Assembly (NCBI RefSeq): GCF_028288465.1
Contig: NZ_JAQBNR010000043.1
Coordinates: 1-64,000 of the forward strand
Source of the DNA: Ferruginibacter sp.
GTDB taxonomy: Bacteria; Bacteroidota; Bacteroidia; Chitinophagales; Chitinophagaceae
Direction: 5' to 3'
Length of the DNA stretch: 64,000 nt
In this document: positions 10,601-18,161 of the stretch, one piece after another
How positions within the stretch are numbered: position 1 is the stretch's first letter
Layout of the letters: each line of letters begins with the position of its first letter
Position numbers and translations under genes: made by a program
Notes under the pieces: generated by a model
Told to the model about the DNA's origin: nothing
Seen by the model: the letters and a program-made list of their open reading frames with translations, nothing else
The model's database searches: none

Positions 10601-13366
10601 CGGTAAACAAAAAAGCTCAATTACGTATTGGTAAAACTGATCGCTGGCCGAACGGAAGGAAAATATAAAATGCTGCGAAAAAATAACATCGGCAGGTTTT
10701 GAAAATAATGACCAGCAAAAACTGATGACAGAAGGCAGTACAACTATAAGTGAAACAGCAACCGTCCAAAACAGGGGAGCAGGCGACAATACCCACCCGT
10801 ATAAAAGCAGCAGTAGTAATGCCTGTGGCACCAAACTGCGGCGTATGTTGTCAAAAATTTTCCATTTGGAAAGCAGTGACAACGGATTTTTTACGATTTT
10901 TTTATTCGGGCCTGGTACAAAGGGCAAAATCCAGTTGGCAATCTGCCAGTCTCCTCTTATCCAGCGGTGCCTGCGCTGCATATCTGTAAAGTAACGTGCC
11001 GGGTAATCTTCGTACAATTGAATATCCGTTATGAGCCCGGAGCGGGAATAACAACCTTCCAGCAAATCATGACTCAGGATAGAATTATCAGGCAATACAT
11101 TGTGCAGTACTTGCTCAAATGCGGCCACATCATAAATGCCTTTGCCGATGAATGATCCTTCCTGAAAAAGATCCTGGTAAACATCTGATATAGCTCTTGT
11201 GTAGGGGTCGGTACCGGGTTCGTTGCCGTGTATTTTTGTATAGATTGAACTGTTGCTTTGAGGTAAACTATTACTAACCCTGGGTTGCAAAATAGTGTAG
11301 CCGTTAACGACTCTTTTTTTCTTTTGAGAATACACGGCGGTATTCAAAGGATGAGACATGGTTGCGACCATTTTCCAGGCTGCATCCCTTGGCAATTCGG
11401 TATCGGTATCGAGTGTAATGATGTATTTTACCTGCCGGTACACCATTTCATCACCAACAATAATTGAAAAGAAATTTTGATCCCTCCCCAATATCAAGGC
11501 GTTTAATTCTGATAATTTTCCTCTTTTCCTTTCAAAGCCCATCCAGATTTTGTCCTTTGCATTGTATTTTCTGCTGCGGTGAAAAAGGAAAAATGTATCA
11601 TTGCCCGGCCGGTCATATTTTCTGTTTAATTCAATGATTTTATTCCGTGCAGTATCTGCCAGCAGCTCATCTTCGGGTAAACTTTCGGTAGCAGCATCTT
11701 TAAAATCTGTCAGCAATGCATACTGCAGGTGTTCATCCCGGTTAGCCAGGAAGCGTACTTCCAATCCTTCTATCAAATCACTGATGGCATTCACCGAACT
11801 AAGGATGGTGGGTACCACTACCATGCTACGCTGCTGTTGCGGAATGCCCTTCGAAAAATCCATCCGTGGCAATAAATATGGCCTTGCAATCATATTTGCC
11901 ACCCAGTTAATGATGGCTACTGACAAACGACTTGTGGCCAGCATAATTAAAATCGCTGCAATGGCCAACTGCCATCTTACCAAGCCTTCTTTGTACATGA
12001 TATACACGAGGTACCAGGAAACAAGCGCCGACATTAATACAATGCCGCCGGCATAAACGAACAGGGGAATTTTATTAAATATTTTTTTGCAATGATCAAT
12101 GGTGGACGAGCGCATTTTAGCGAGCTGCATCAATTCCGCCCGTCCGTCGCCGGTAAAAAAATAACCGGCATGTATCAGCCTTGGCTCATTGGTTTTTGCT
12201 GCATTTTTTTGGGCCAGTTCTATGGCCAATTCTGCAACCTTTTTTTCCGTTAGGTCGCTGTTTTTAGCAATTTTTTCTACCACGTGGCGGTAACTGTCCC
12301 GGGTAAAAAAATCCATTTGTTGATATACTCCGTTGATATCCTGCCGCAAAACCTGCTCTACAACGCTGGTGTTTTCAACAAATTCCCGCCAGTCAGTAGT
12401 ACTTAAAAAGCGAAGGCTGCTGATGCTATTGCTGATGGACACCTGGTCAGCAGCTTGTTTCTGGTTTTCCTGGTGTATTAGTTCATTGCTGCTAAGGCTA
12501 TCTTCAGACAACCGTTGTTCTATCCAGTTCAGCGGTAAAGAAAGGGCATTGCCTTTTTCCTGCAGGCGCCTGGTTAGTTCTGCCACAAATGCGCTGTCCA
12601 TCGGAGGCTCACTCCTGGCCATATCGGCAATTACCAGCACCAGGGTTTTAGGGTCATTTTCAGCAGCTTCGATCATATTGTCCGCCCATTTATTAGCCAG
12701 GGCTTTGTCAATGATGTCACTTGCTATTTGTATTGAAAGGCGACGCAGATTTTCAATCAGCGCCAGCCGAAGCATAATCGGAATGGCCCATAATTCGCCC
12801 AGCTTTAAATAAGTATTGGTTTGATAGGCATTTACAAAACCAACGAGGCTGTTTAAGTCAACATGGCCATCACTGTGGGAAATAATTTCTACAGCTATAT
12901 CATACACGCGGGGTAAACCCGCCGATTCGCCCTTTAAAAGTTGGGGTAATCCCTTGCTGTATCCTTTGGGTAAATGTTTTTTTCCGGTATAAATTTGTTC
13001 TTCGATCAGGTAAAAATTATCCAGCAGCCATTCACCCGCAGGTACTATTCTTGTATTTGTTTTAATCGCTTCAGTTAAAGCGGCGTGCACTTCCAGCAAA
13101 ATATTTTCGTTCTCCGCCAGTCGTTTTAATAATTGTTCGGATGGGTGGCTTGTAATTAGCTGGTGTTTTTTGGAAAGTGCGCTGGCATGCTGTTCCAGTT
13201 GCTGTTCAGTAAACAATTCCGACCTGAGGGGGGGGCGCTCATTTGCATATTTATCGTACCGGCCGTCTCCAAAAATGGGTTCTATTATATTTTTTCTCAA
13301 TGCGGCGATAGCCTGGGGCAACATTTCAAAGAGATCAGTTGTCGGATTTTTTCTTTGATTACTCAT
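4637..13366 (-). CDS. Cyclic beta-1,2-glucan synthase-like protein (ChvB/NdvB type)
   Basis: A giant protein of 2909 residues. The start at 13366 (MSNQRKNPTTD) is preferred over the ATG 19 codons upstream, whose extra residues do not resemble a family N-terminus. Order: N-terminal region; membrane helices about 435-480; glucosyltransferase domain of GT84 type with DTDTELPRD near 654 and the QRRHRW motif near 800; two membrane clusters about 845-900 and 960-1010; a glycoamylase-type domain (1080-1570) of the kind that cyclises the chain; and a GH94 phosphorylase-like module with GDWNDGM near 2590. Known ChvB/NdvB enzymes make periplasmic cyclic beta-1,2-glucans at the inner membrane, with GH94 setting chain length. 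All modules look intact. Product in this host is inferred. Confidence 0.9.
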   Translation of the reverse strand: MSNQRKNPTTDLFEMLPQAIAALRKNIIEPIFGDGRYDKYANERPPLRSELFTEQQLEQHASALSKKHQLITSHPSEQLLKRLAENENILLEVHAALTEAIKTNTRIVPAGEWLLDNFYLIEEQIYTGKKHLPKGYSKGLPQLLKGESAGLPRVYDIAVEIISHSDGHVDLNSLVGFVNAYQTNTYLKLGELWAIPIMLRLALIENLRRLSIQIASDIIDKALANKWADNMIEAAENDPKTLVLVIADMARSEPPMDSAFVAELTRRLQEKGNALSLPLNWIEQRLSEDSLSSNELIHQENQKQAADQVSISNSISSLRFLSTTDWREFVENTSVVEQVLRQDINGVYQQMDFFTRDSYRHVVEKIAKNSDLTEKKVAELAIELAQKNAAKTNEPRLIHAGYFFTGDGRAELMQLAKMRSSTIDHCKKIFNKIPLFVYAGGIVLMSALVSWYLVYIMYKEGLVRWQLAIAAILIMLATSRLSVAIINWVANMIARPYLLPRMDFSKGIPQQQRSMVVVPTILSSVNAISDLIEGLEVRFLANRDEHLQYALLTDFKDAATESLPEDELLADTARNKIIELNRKYDRPGNDTFFLFHRSRKYNAKDKIWMGFERKRGKLSELNALILGRDQNFFSIIVGDEMVYRQVKYIITLDTDTELPRDAAWKMVATMSHPLNTAVYSQKKKRVVNGYTILQPRVSNSLPQSNSSIYTKIHGNEPGTDPYTRAISDVYQDLFQEGSFIGKGIYDVAAFEQVLHNVLPDNSILSHDLLEGCYSRSGLITDIQLYEDYPARYFTDMQRRHRWIRGDWQIANWILPFVPGPNKKIVKNPLSLLSKWKIFDNIRRSLVPQALLLLLLYGWVLSPAPLFWTVAVSLIVVLPSVISFCWSLFSKPADVIFSQHFIFSFRSASDQFYQYVIELFCLPYEAFSNTDAILRTLWRMFISHKDLLQWNPYHSTLNNQKTLLSAYAKMWFGPFLAVALVVYLSVYVPGSLIFAVPFVLIWISGPFAAWFISREVTEKKEIVSADQTIFLRLLGRKIWNFFETFVSEKDNWLPPDNYQEDPVKRIAHRTSPTNVGLSLLSILTAHDFGYIGIEEVITRTTNTLGTMQQMERFRGHFYNWYDTESLWPLSPRYISTVDSGNLTGHLITMQQGLMMLADKKIFTPRTYEGILDALGVLLEKTDNAEPIKNLYEKIELEYEDKCDSIADAKDYLDQTETAFTKIIIELDFEPDNEDDEWAQKVMAQITNAKRELHSFVPWLLIPAVPEKFSYLLEDLPAIPTVRELSKVEQHLLQTIFAAYTTGNTPEENEWLTSFRQYVTEAGRRAKEILLTLDRLAMKCMTLSVVEYDFLYDRSQHLLTIGYNVDEHRRDNSYYDLLASEARLTTFIAIAQGKLPQESWFSLGRQLTNLGTSPILLSWSGSMFEYLMPLLVMPTYENTLLDQTYKAVIQKQIDYGKKRGVPWGISESGYNMVDAHLNYQYRAFGVPGLGFKRGLAEDLVISPYSTIMSLMVAPQDSCDNLQVLKAAGFEGQYGYYEAIDYTASRLLRRQTNSIVKSFMAHHQGMSFLSLAYVLFDKPMQRRFENDVQVKATLLLLQERIPRITTFYSPSVHVGDTAVNPSADTTMRVINTPHTPIPEVQLLSNGRYNVMVTNAGGGYSRWKNIALTRWREDCTADNWGTFCYIRDLESDTFWSSSFQPSLQEGDNYEAVFSQGRAEFRRRDFSLETHTEIVVSPEDDIELRRLHITNRSRKRRILEITSYAEVVLTSAAADEAHPAFSNLFVQTEINQARNAILCTRRARSLDEQPPWMFHLMKVHDAPIENIAYETDRDQFIGRGNTINAPKALKQKAGLSNSSGSVLDPVISIQYRIVIEPQETAIVDMIFGVAETKEMCDILIDKYQDRHLTNRVLELVWTHSQVILRQINASEADAQLFSKLASSVIFSNPSLRTDPSIIIKNQRGQSGLWGYSISGDIPIVLLQIEDAANIGLVKQMVQAHTYWRLKGLMVDLVIWNEDHGGYRQVLHNDIQSLVAPGHAGDSREQPGGIFIRSADQIANEDRILFQTVAHIVISDTLGTLEEQMNRRNKLKTSIPYFSPSKFHASLYTAVKPATNLQFYNGTGGFSADGKEYVITTTPSKSTPAPWVNILANPDFGTVISESGQSYTWTENAHELRLTPWNNDPIGDLKGEAFYLRDEESGKFWSPSPLPVRGQSPYITRHGFGYSIFEHSEDGIESNMCVYVDVDSPVKFVVIKVRNGSTRARRISATGYVEWVLGDLRAKTLMHTITEIDAQSGAILARNAYNTEFGSRVAFFDVDDINKTHTTDRYEFIGRNGTLQNPDALNRAKLSGKTGAALDPCAAIQVVFDLAEDQEREIIFRLGTGKSLEDATNIIRNFEGAPAARHALERVHKYWQTTLGTLQIETPDRAVNILANGWLNYQTLACRIWARSGFYQSGGAFGFRDQLQDTLSLIYAKPEILRAQLLLCASRQFKEGDVQHWWHPPVGRGVRTTCSDDYLWLPYAAARYVTATGDTAILDEPVNYLEGRLLNEGEESYFDLPIKSDITATLYQHCVQAIEHGLIFGVHGLPLMGTGDWNDGMDKVGNHGKGESVWLAFFLYDILVNFKKLASIKNDPDFVTRCTQEAEKLKLNIDTNAWDGDWYRRAYFDDGTPLGSHENEECRIDSIAQSWSVLSGGGDKKKSLSGMQFADKYLVQQEDGLIQLFTPPFDKSSMNPGYIKGYVPGVRENGGQYTHAAIWLVMAFAALEDKKRTWELLQMINPVNRGNTADKIEVYKTEPYVIAADVYAEPLHKGRGGWTWYTGSAGWMYQLMIQSFIGFKKEGDKFYINPCFPETWQAVTLTYTYKDVLLVIEIKYQKVNEGQVSKLIVNGEEQPDMFFSLEDIVQPANETVVSG

Positions 13367-13611
13367 CTTTATAAACAGGGATTTTATTTTACATATACCT
13401 GCCAGGGAACACAGGTGTTTCAAGTTGTAAAATACCGGCTGCTAATATCATGCCTCGTAATTGCGATAAAATCAGCACATAATTTGTTTCATCAAATAAA
13501 TGCAGGCCGGGTTGAATTTAATATTTTAGTTAAATGCAACCTGCATTGCGATATTTGCTTTTTTTATTAGTAAATGTCCGCAGTACTTTTATTTTTTACA
13601 TTCTATAGAAA

Positions 13612-16600
13612 ATGCCGGAATTAAACAATTCAGCATCTGTCCAAACAGAGCACCCTTTTCTTTCCGGTAACGGTGAAATGGCCAATTTAATCCGGTTGAA
13701 AGACTGGAAGGATACGCCATTGGGTGATCCGGCGTATTGGCCACAAAGTCTACGTACTACACTTGGTATAGTTTTAAACTCAAAATTTCCAATGTTTTTA
13801 TTTTGGGGATCAGAGCTCACCTGCTTTTACAATGATGCCTACCGTCTTTTTTTAGGTGTTGATGGTAAACATCCCGGTATACTTGGAATGGATGCCGCAA
13901 CAGCCTGGAGTGAAATATGGACTATTATAAAACCCCTGATTGATGAAGTATTGCAAACCGGCTCTGTGGTTTGGCGGGAAGACCAGCTGATACCCATTTT
14001 TCGTAACGGCCATATGGAGGATGTTTACTGGACATTCAGTTACAGTCCGGTAACGGATGAAACAGGAAAGCCGGGCGGGGTACTGGTTATGTGTACCGAA
14101 ACTACCCAAAAAATAAAAGGTATTCAACCAGGGCTATTGGATAAAAGACTGGTAGATAAAGAAAAGCAGGCTCAACTGGATTTTGTTAACCTGTTTAATG
14201 AAAGCGAAAAGAAATTCCGCAATACTGTTATGCAGGCGCCGGTAGCCATTGCGGTTTTTCGCGGTCCTTTATTTATTATTGAAACGGCTAATTCGCTGTA
14301 TCTGCAGGTGGTAGGCAAGGCAGAAAATGAACTGATAGGGAAGCCGTTATTTGAAGTATTACCAGAGGTAAGACAAGCGGTAAGTTCACTGATGACGGAT
14401 GTTTTAACCACCGGTATATCAGCGAGCCTCCTGGAATACTCAGTTCCCATCAATAGGTTAGGGGGAATAGATGACGCTTATTTTAACGCCATTTTTGAAC
14501 CACTTAAAGAACCAGATGGTACCATATCAGGCATTATTGTAGTGGCTACAGAAGTAACATCGCTGGTTACAGCAAAATATAAACTGCGTGAAAGCGAGCA
14601 GCACTTTAGGAAGCTGGTCATGCAATCGCCCATTGCAGTGTCAATTTTTCGTGGTCCGGATTTTATTATTGAGATTGCCAATACAGCTATGTACGAAAAC
14701 TTCTGGCGCAAAAAAGAAGAAGACGTAGTAGGCAAACGACTACTGGATGTTTTTCCTGAACTGAAAGATCAGAAATTTCCAGCTTTGCTTAGGAGTGTTT
14801 TTGAGAATGGAATCACCCATAGGGAAAATGAGGCCGCGGCCTGGCTAAACTGGAACGAAGGAACAAAAAAGTTTTACCTGGACTATGAATATGCGCCGTT
14901 GTTCGAGTCGGACAACACCGTATCGGGTGTAATGGTTACTCTAAACGATGTAACTGAAAAGGTAGAAACCCGGAAAAAGCTGGAAGAGGAAGAAGATCGG
15001 CTGCGGCTGGCTACAGATGGTACAAAGCTTGCTACCTGGGACCTTAACCTGCAAACAGGGGAAATTGTGCATTCCCCCAGGCTTGCCGAAATATTTGGGC
15101 ACCCGGCATCTACGATATTATTACACAGCCAAATGCGCAGCCAGCTTCATCCAGATGATTTGTATACTGTAGTACAACCAGCTTTTGATGAGGCAATAAA
15201 AACCAGCATCTACAATTACGAAGCCCGGATAATTTGGCCCGACAAAACTGTTCACTGGATAAGAACCAAAGGGAAGGTATTTTATACAGAAGATGGAAAG
15301 CCGCAGCGAATGATTGGCACGCTGTTAAATTTTACGGAAGAAAAAGCGAACCAGGAAGAAGTAGCAAGACTGGCTGCTGTGGTGCAATCTTCTGCAGACG
15401 CCATTATTAGTAAAAAACTGGATGGCACGATCACGAGTTGGAATCAAGCCGCTGAAAAAATGTTTGGTTACAATGCCGCTGAAATGATTGGCCAGTCACT
15501 CAATACAATCATACCCCCGGATTACCTGGATGAAGAAGCAGAGATATTAAAAAAAATCGGGCAGGGATTAGGAGTGTACTCGCTTGAAACGAGGCGGATA
15601 AAAAAAGATAACACGCCGATTGATATTTCTTTAACCATTTCTCCTATAAGAGATCCGCATGGCAATATTATCGGCGCCTCAAAAATTGCCCGGGATATCA
15701 CTAAACAAAAGCAAATTGAAACAAAAATTGTAGCCAGTGAAGAAAGGTTTCGCCTGTTGGCCAATTCCATGGCACAGCTCATCTGGACGGGGGATACTGA
15801 AGGAAACCTGAATTATTTTAACCAGGCGGTGTACGAATTTTCAGGAATGATTTTTGAAGAATTGCAAACCGACGGCTGGTTGCAAATGATCCATCCCGAC
15901 GACCGGGCTGAAAATATCCGGAGATGGCAGCACTCAATCGCTACCGGAGAAGATTTTATTTTTGAACACCGGTTTAAAAAATACGACGGCACGTTTAGGT
16001 GGCAGTTAAGCCGGGCGCTTCCGCAAAAAGACAGCAATGGTAACATACAGATATGGGTAGGTACCAGTACTGATATTCATGAGATAAAAGAAAGTGAACG
16101 CCAAAAAGATTTTTTTATCAGCATGGCCAGTCACGAACTGAAAACTCCCATTACATCTATTAAGGGATATGTACAGATTTTAATGAGCATGTACAAGGAC
16201 AAAAATGATGAGTTTCTAAATAATTCATTGAAAACAGTCAATAAGCAAATTTTAACCCTAACCACGCTGATTGTAGATTTGCTGGATTTATCAAAGATTA
16301 AATCCGGAACCCTGCAGTTGAATATGGAGCACTTTTGTTTAAATGAGCTTATCGCCGAAATTGTAAAAGAGATACAGGTTATTGAACCAGGTTGCGTAAT
16401 TCATTTCAGTCCGGAAAAAAATACGGGCGTTTATGCCGACAGGGGCCGCATTGGCCAGGTGTTGATTAACTTTTTAACTAATGCCACCAAATATTCACCC
16501 ACTTGTAAAGACATAAGGGTAAGTACAAAAATAACAGCCACTGAATTAAGGGTTTCTGTTGCAGATTCAGGCATCGGCATCAGCAAAACAGACCAACAAA

Positions 16601-16794
16601 AAATATTTCAACGCTTTTACCGGGTAGCAGGAAAGGACGAGAAAACGTTTCCGGGATTTGGAATTGGATTGTTTATTGCTGCTGAGATTATTCAACGCCA
16701 CCAGGGGGAAATTGGCGTCGAGAGTGAGCCCGGTAAAGGGTCCGTTTTTTATTTTTCGCTTCCTTTGACTCTAAATAATAAAACCATTAATTAA
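13612..16794 (+). CDS. Multi-PAS sensor histidine kinase
   Basis: A 1060-residue kinase without membrane helices, so probably cytoplasmic. Roughly six PAS-like segments fill residues 30-825, the fifth (about 590-705) having the typical WNQAAEKMFGY core. HisKA follows with His841 in MASHELKTP, then an ATPase domain with N box INFLTNATKYSP and glycine boxes DSGIGIS and GFGIGLF. It should autophosphorylate and pass phosphate to a receiver; the receiver gene starts two bases after its stop. It is divergent from the cyclic-glucan synthase gene across about 245 bp, which makes a regulatory link possible but unproven. The signals sensed are unknown. Confidence 0.93.
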   Translation: MPELNNSASVQTEHPFLSGNGEMANLIRLKDWKDTPLGDPAYWPQSLRTTLGIVLNSKFPMFLFWGSELTCFYNDAYRLFLGVDGKHPGILGMDAATAWSEIWTIIKPLIDEVLQTGSVVWREDQLIPIFRNGHMEDVYWTFSYSPVTDETGKPGGVLVMCTETTQKIKGIQPGLLDKRLVDKEKQAQLDFVNLFNESEKKFRNTVMQAPVAIAVFRGPLFIIETANSLYLQVVGKAENELIGKPLFEVLPEVRQAVSSLMTDVLTTGISASLLEYSVPINRLGGIDDAYFNAIFEPLKEPDGTISGIIVVATEVTSLVTAKYKLRESEQHFRKLVMQSPIAVSIFRGPDFIIEIANTAMYENFWRKKEEDVVGKRLLDVFPELKDQKFPALLRSVFENGITHRENEAAAWLNWNEGTKKFYLDYEYAPLFESDNTVSGVMVTLNDVTEKVETRKKLEEEEDRLRLATDGTKLATWDLNLQTGEIVHSPRLAEIFGHPASTILLHSQMRSQLHPDDLYTVVQPAFDEAIKTSIYNYEARIIWPDKTVHWIRTKGKVFYTEDGKPQRMIGTLLNFTEEKANQEEVARLAAVVQSSADAIISKKLDGTITSWNQAAEKMFGYNAAEMIGQSLNTIIPPDYLDEEAEILKKIGQGLGVYSLETRRIKKDNTPIDISLTISPIRDPHGNIIGASKIARDITKQKQIETKIVASEERFRLLANSMAQLIWTGDTEGNLNYFNQAVYEFSGMIFEELQTDGWLQMIHPDDRAENIRRWQHSIATGEDFIFEHRFKKYDGTFRWQLSRALPQKDSNGNIQIWVGTSTDIHEIKESERQKDFFISMASHELKTPITSIKGYVQILMSMYKDKNDEFLNNSLKTVNKQILTLTTLIVDLLDLSKIKSGTLQLNMEHFCLNELIAEIVKEIQVIEPGCVIHFSPEKNTGVYADRGRIGQVLINFLTNATKYSPTCKDIRVSTKITATELRVSVADSGIGISKTDQQKIFQRFYRVAGKDEKTFPGFGIGLFIAAEIIQRHQGEIGVESEPGKGSVFYFSLPLTLNNKTIN

Positions 16795-16796
16795 CA

Positions 16797-17177
16797 ATGC
16801 AAAACGAACAGTATCACATTTTGGTAATAGATGATAATGCAGACATTCTGTTTATGATAAAAGCCATGTTGGAAATGAAGGGATATAAAATAACTGCAAA
16901 AGACAGTCCCGAAAACATTGAAATTTTTATAGAAACGATTAAACCCGACCTGGTACTGATGGACATGCTCCTGTCTGGAGCTGATGGCCGGGAAGTGTGT
17001 AAAAATTTTAAAATCAACAAACAAATATCTCACGTGCCCGTTATAATGATCTCGGCCCTGCCGGATGCAGCTGCCAGTTGCATCGAATCGGGTGCTGATT
17101 ATTTCCTGGGTAAACCCTTTGAAATGAAAGATTTATTTCAAACCGTAAGTTCCGCTTTATCAGCGGTAAATACTTAA
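16797..17177 (+). CDS. Single-domain response regulator, partner of the PAS kinase
   Basis: A 126-residue receiver with Asp12-Asp13, acceptor Asp56 (LVLMDMLLSG), Ser86 in place of the usual Thr, and Lys106 (LGKPF). It has no output domain. It begins two bases after the kinase stop codon, so the two are almost certainly co-translated, and it is the likely phosphate acceptor of that kinase. How the signal is passed on is not visible here: there is no DNA-binding domain in the operon. Confidence 0.92.
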   Translation: MQNEQYHILVIDDNADILFMIKAMLEMKGYKITAKDSPENIEIFIETIKPDLVLMDMLLSGADGREVCKNFKINKQISHVPVIMISALPDAAASCIESGADYFLGKPFEMKDLFQTVSSALSAVNT

Positions 17178-17231
17178 TGGTTTAATTGGCACATCTTTGT
17201 AGTATTCATTCATGTAAAAAATAAAAAGGTT

Positions 17232-17765
17232 ATGAAAAAAGTATTCACGATTCTTTCAATGGCAGGTTTGCTGCTTGCAACAAACGCTTTATCTGCGCAG
17301 GATAAAAAAGAAGATAAAAGTAAAAGACCCAGTCCACCAGCAAAGGTTACACAAACACTTGCGTCAGGGGCAGTAATTAGTATAGATTATAGCCAGCCTT
17401 CTGTAAAAGGCCGTACCATTGGTAAAGACCTTGAACCAAAGGGCGACGCGGTTTGGCGCACGGGAGCCAATGAAGCCACCGTATTTGAGACAAGTAAAGC
17501 AGTGAAGGTAAATGGACAAGCTTTGCCAGCAGGCAAATACGGACTATTCAGTATTGCCGGAAGCGGAGAATGGACGATCATTTTTAATAAAACATGGAAG
17601 CAATGGGGTGCCTTCGATTATAAAATGGCAGACGATGCTTTGCGAGTAAAGGCAACTGCTACAAAAGCTGCGGCCTTTGCGGAAAAAATGACTTTTACAA
17701 TTGGTAAAGACGGATTAGTTACATTGCTTTGGGGCGACCACCAGGTAACTTTCAAGGTGGAGTAA
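17232..17765 (+). CDS. DUF2911 domain-containing secreted protein
   Basis: A 177-residue protein with a signal peptide (about 1-22, ending ALSAQ) followed by a DUF2911 domain covering nearly all the rest. Recognisable pieces are ISIDYSQPSVKGRTIG, VWRTGANEATVFE, LPAGKYGLFSI and WTIIFNKTWKQWGAF. The family is common in Bacteroidota, is exported to the periplasm and has no known activity. A near-consensus promoter element CATCTTTG lies at 17192-17199 and a terminator follows, so it is probably monocistronic. Confidence 0.9.
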   Translation: MKKVFTILSMAGLLLATNALSAQDKKEDKSKRPSPPAKVTQTLASGAVISIDYSQPSVKGRTIGKDLEPKGDAVWRTGANEATVFETSKAVKVNGQALPAGKYGLFSIAGSGEWTIIFNKTWKQWGAFDYKMADDALRVKATATKAAAFAEKMTFTIGKDGLVTLLWGDHQVTFKVE

Positions 17766-17798
17766 TTTTTTATCTGAAAAAATTAAAAATAAGTTTTA

Positions 17799-17828
17799 CA
17801 ACGTGCAACATGGTTTGCACGTTTTTTT
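17799..17828 (+). terminator. Intrinsic terminator after the DUF2911 gene
   Basis: ACGTGCAA (17801-17808) pairs with TTGCACGT (17815-17822) and is followed by seven T residues, a textbook rho-independent terminator. Confidence 0.88.
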
Positions 17829-17888
17829 ATGCACCTATGCTACACAGGAGTTTGGCATGGCATTCTCTTATTCATTAAAAAACATTGT

Positions 17889-18155
17889 ATGAACAAAGAA
17901 CCAAACCCCATAACGGAGCACGAAGAAGTTGCTAATAATCCGGATAATAAAATCGACCAGGATTTTAAAGGTTTTCCACATGGCGCCGCAACCGAAAAAA
18001 TGATCAATCCATCTACCAAAGAGGAGAAAAAAGTAGCTGCCGTAAACATCACAGACGGAGAAAAAGTTAATAAAGATTCAACGGAAAAAGATGAGCAGGA
18101 ATCCGATGGATCTGGCGGTGCTTTTGGCGCTACAGAAAATATGGAAGATGATTAA
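17889..18155 (+). CDS. Small acidic, probably disordered protein
   Basis: An 88-residue hydrophilic protein starting MNKEPNPITEHEE. The frame is open 20 codons further upstream, but that extension crosses the terminator tail and is unlikely to be coding. It has no hydrophobic core and is rich in Lys, Glu, Asp and Asn, ending GGAFGATENMEDD. No family recognised. It ends seven bases before the convergent acylase gene. Real expression is likely but not certain. Confidence 0.6.
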   Translation: MNKEPNPITEHEEVANNPDNKIDQDFKGFPHGAATEKMINPSTKEEKKVAAVNITDGEKVNKDSTEKDEQESDGSGGAFGATENMEDD

Positions 18156-18161
18156 CAATGC

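Noticed and set aside
12333-12812. A 159-codon plus-strand frame inside the cyclic-glucan synthase gene
   Set aside because: Shadow frame of a very long coding region; Ser/Cys-rich composition is typical of an antisense reading.
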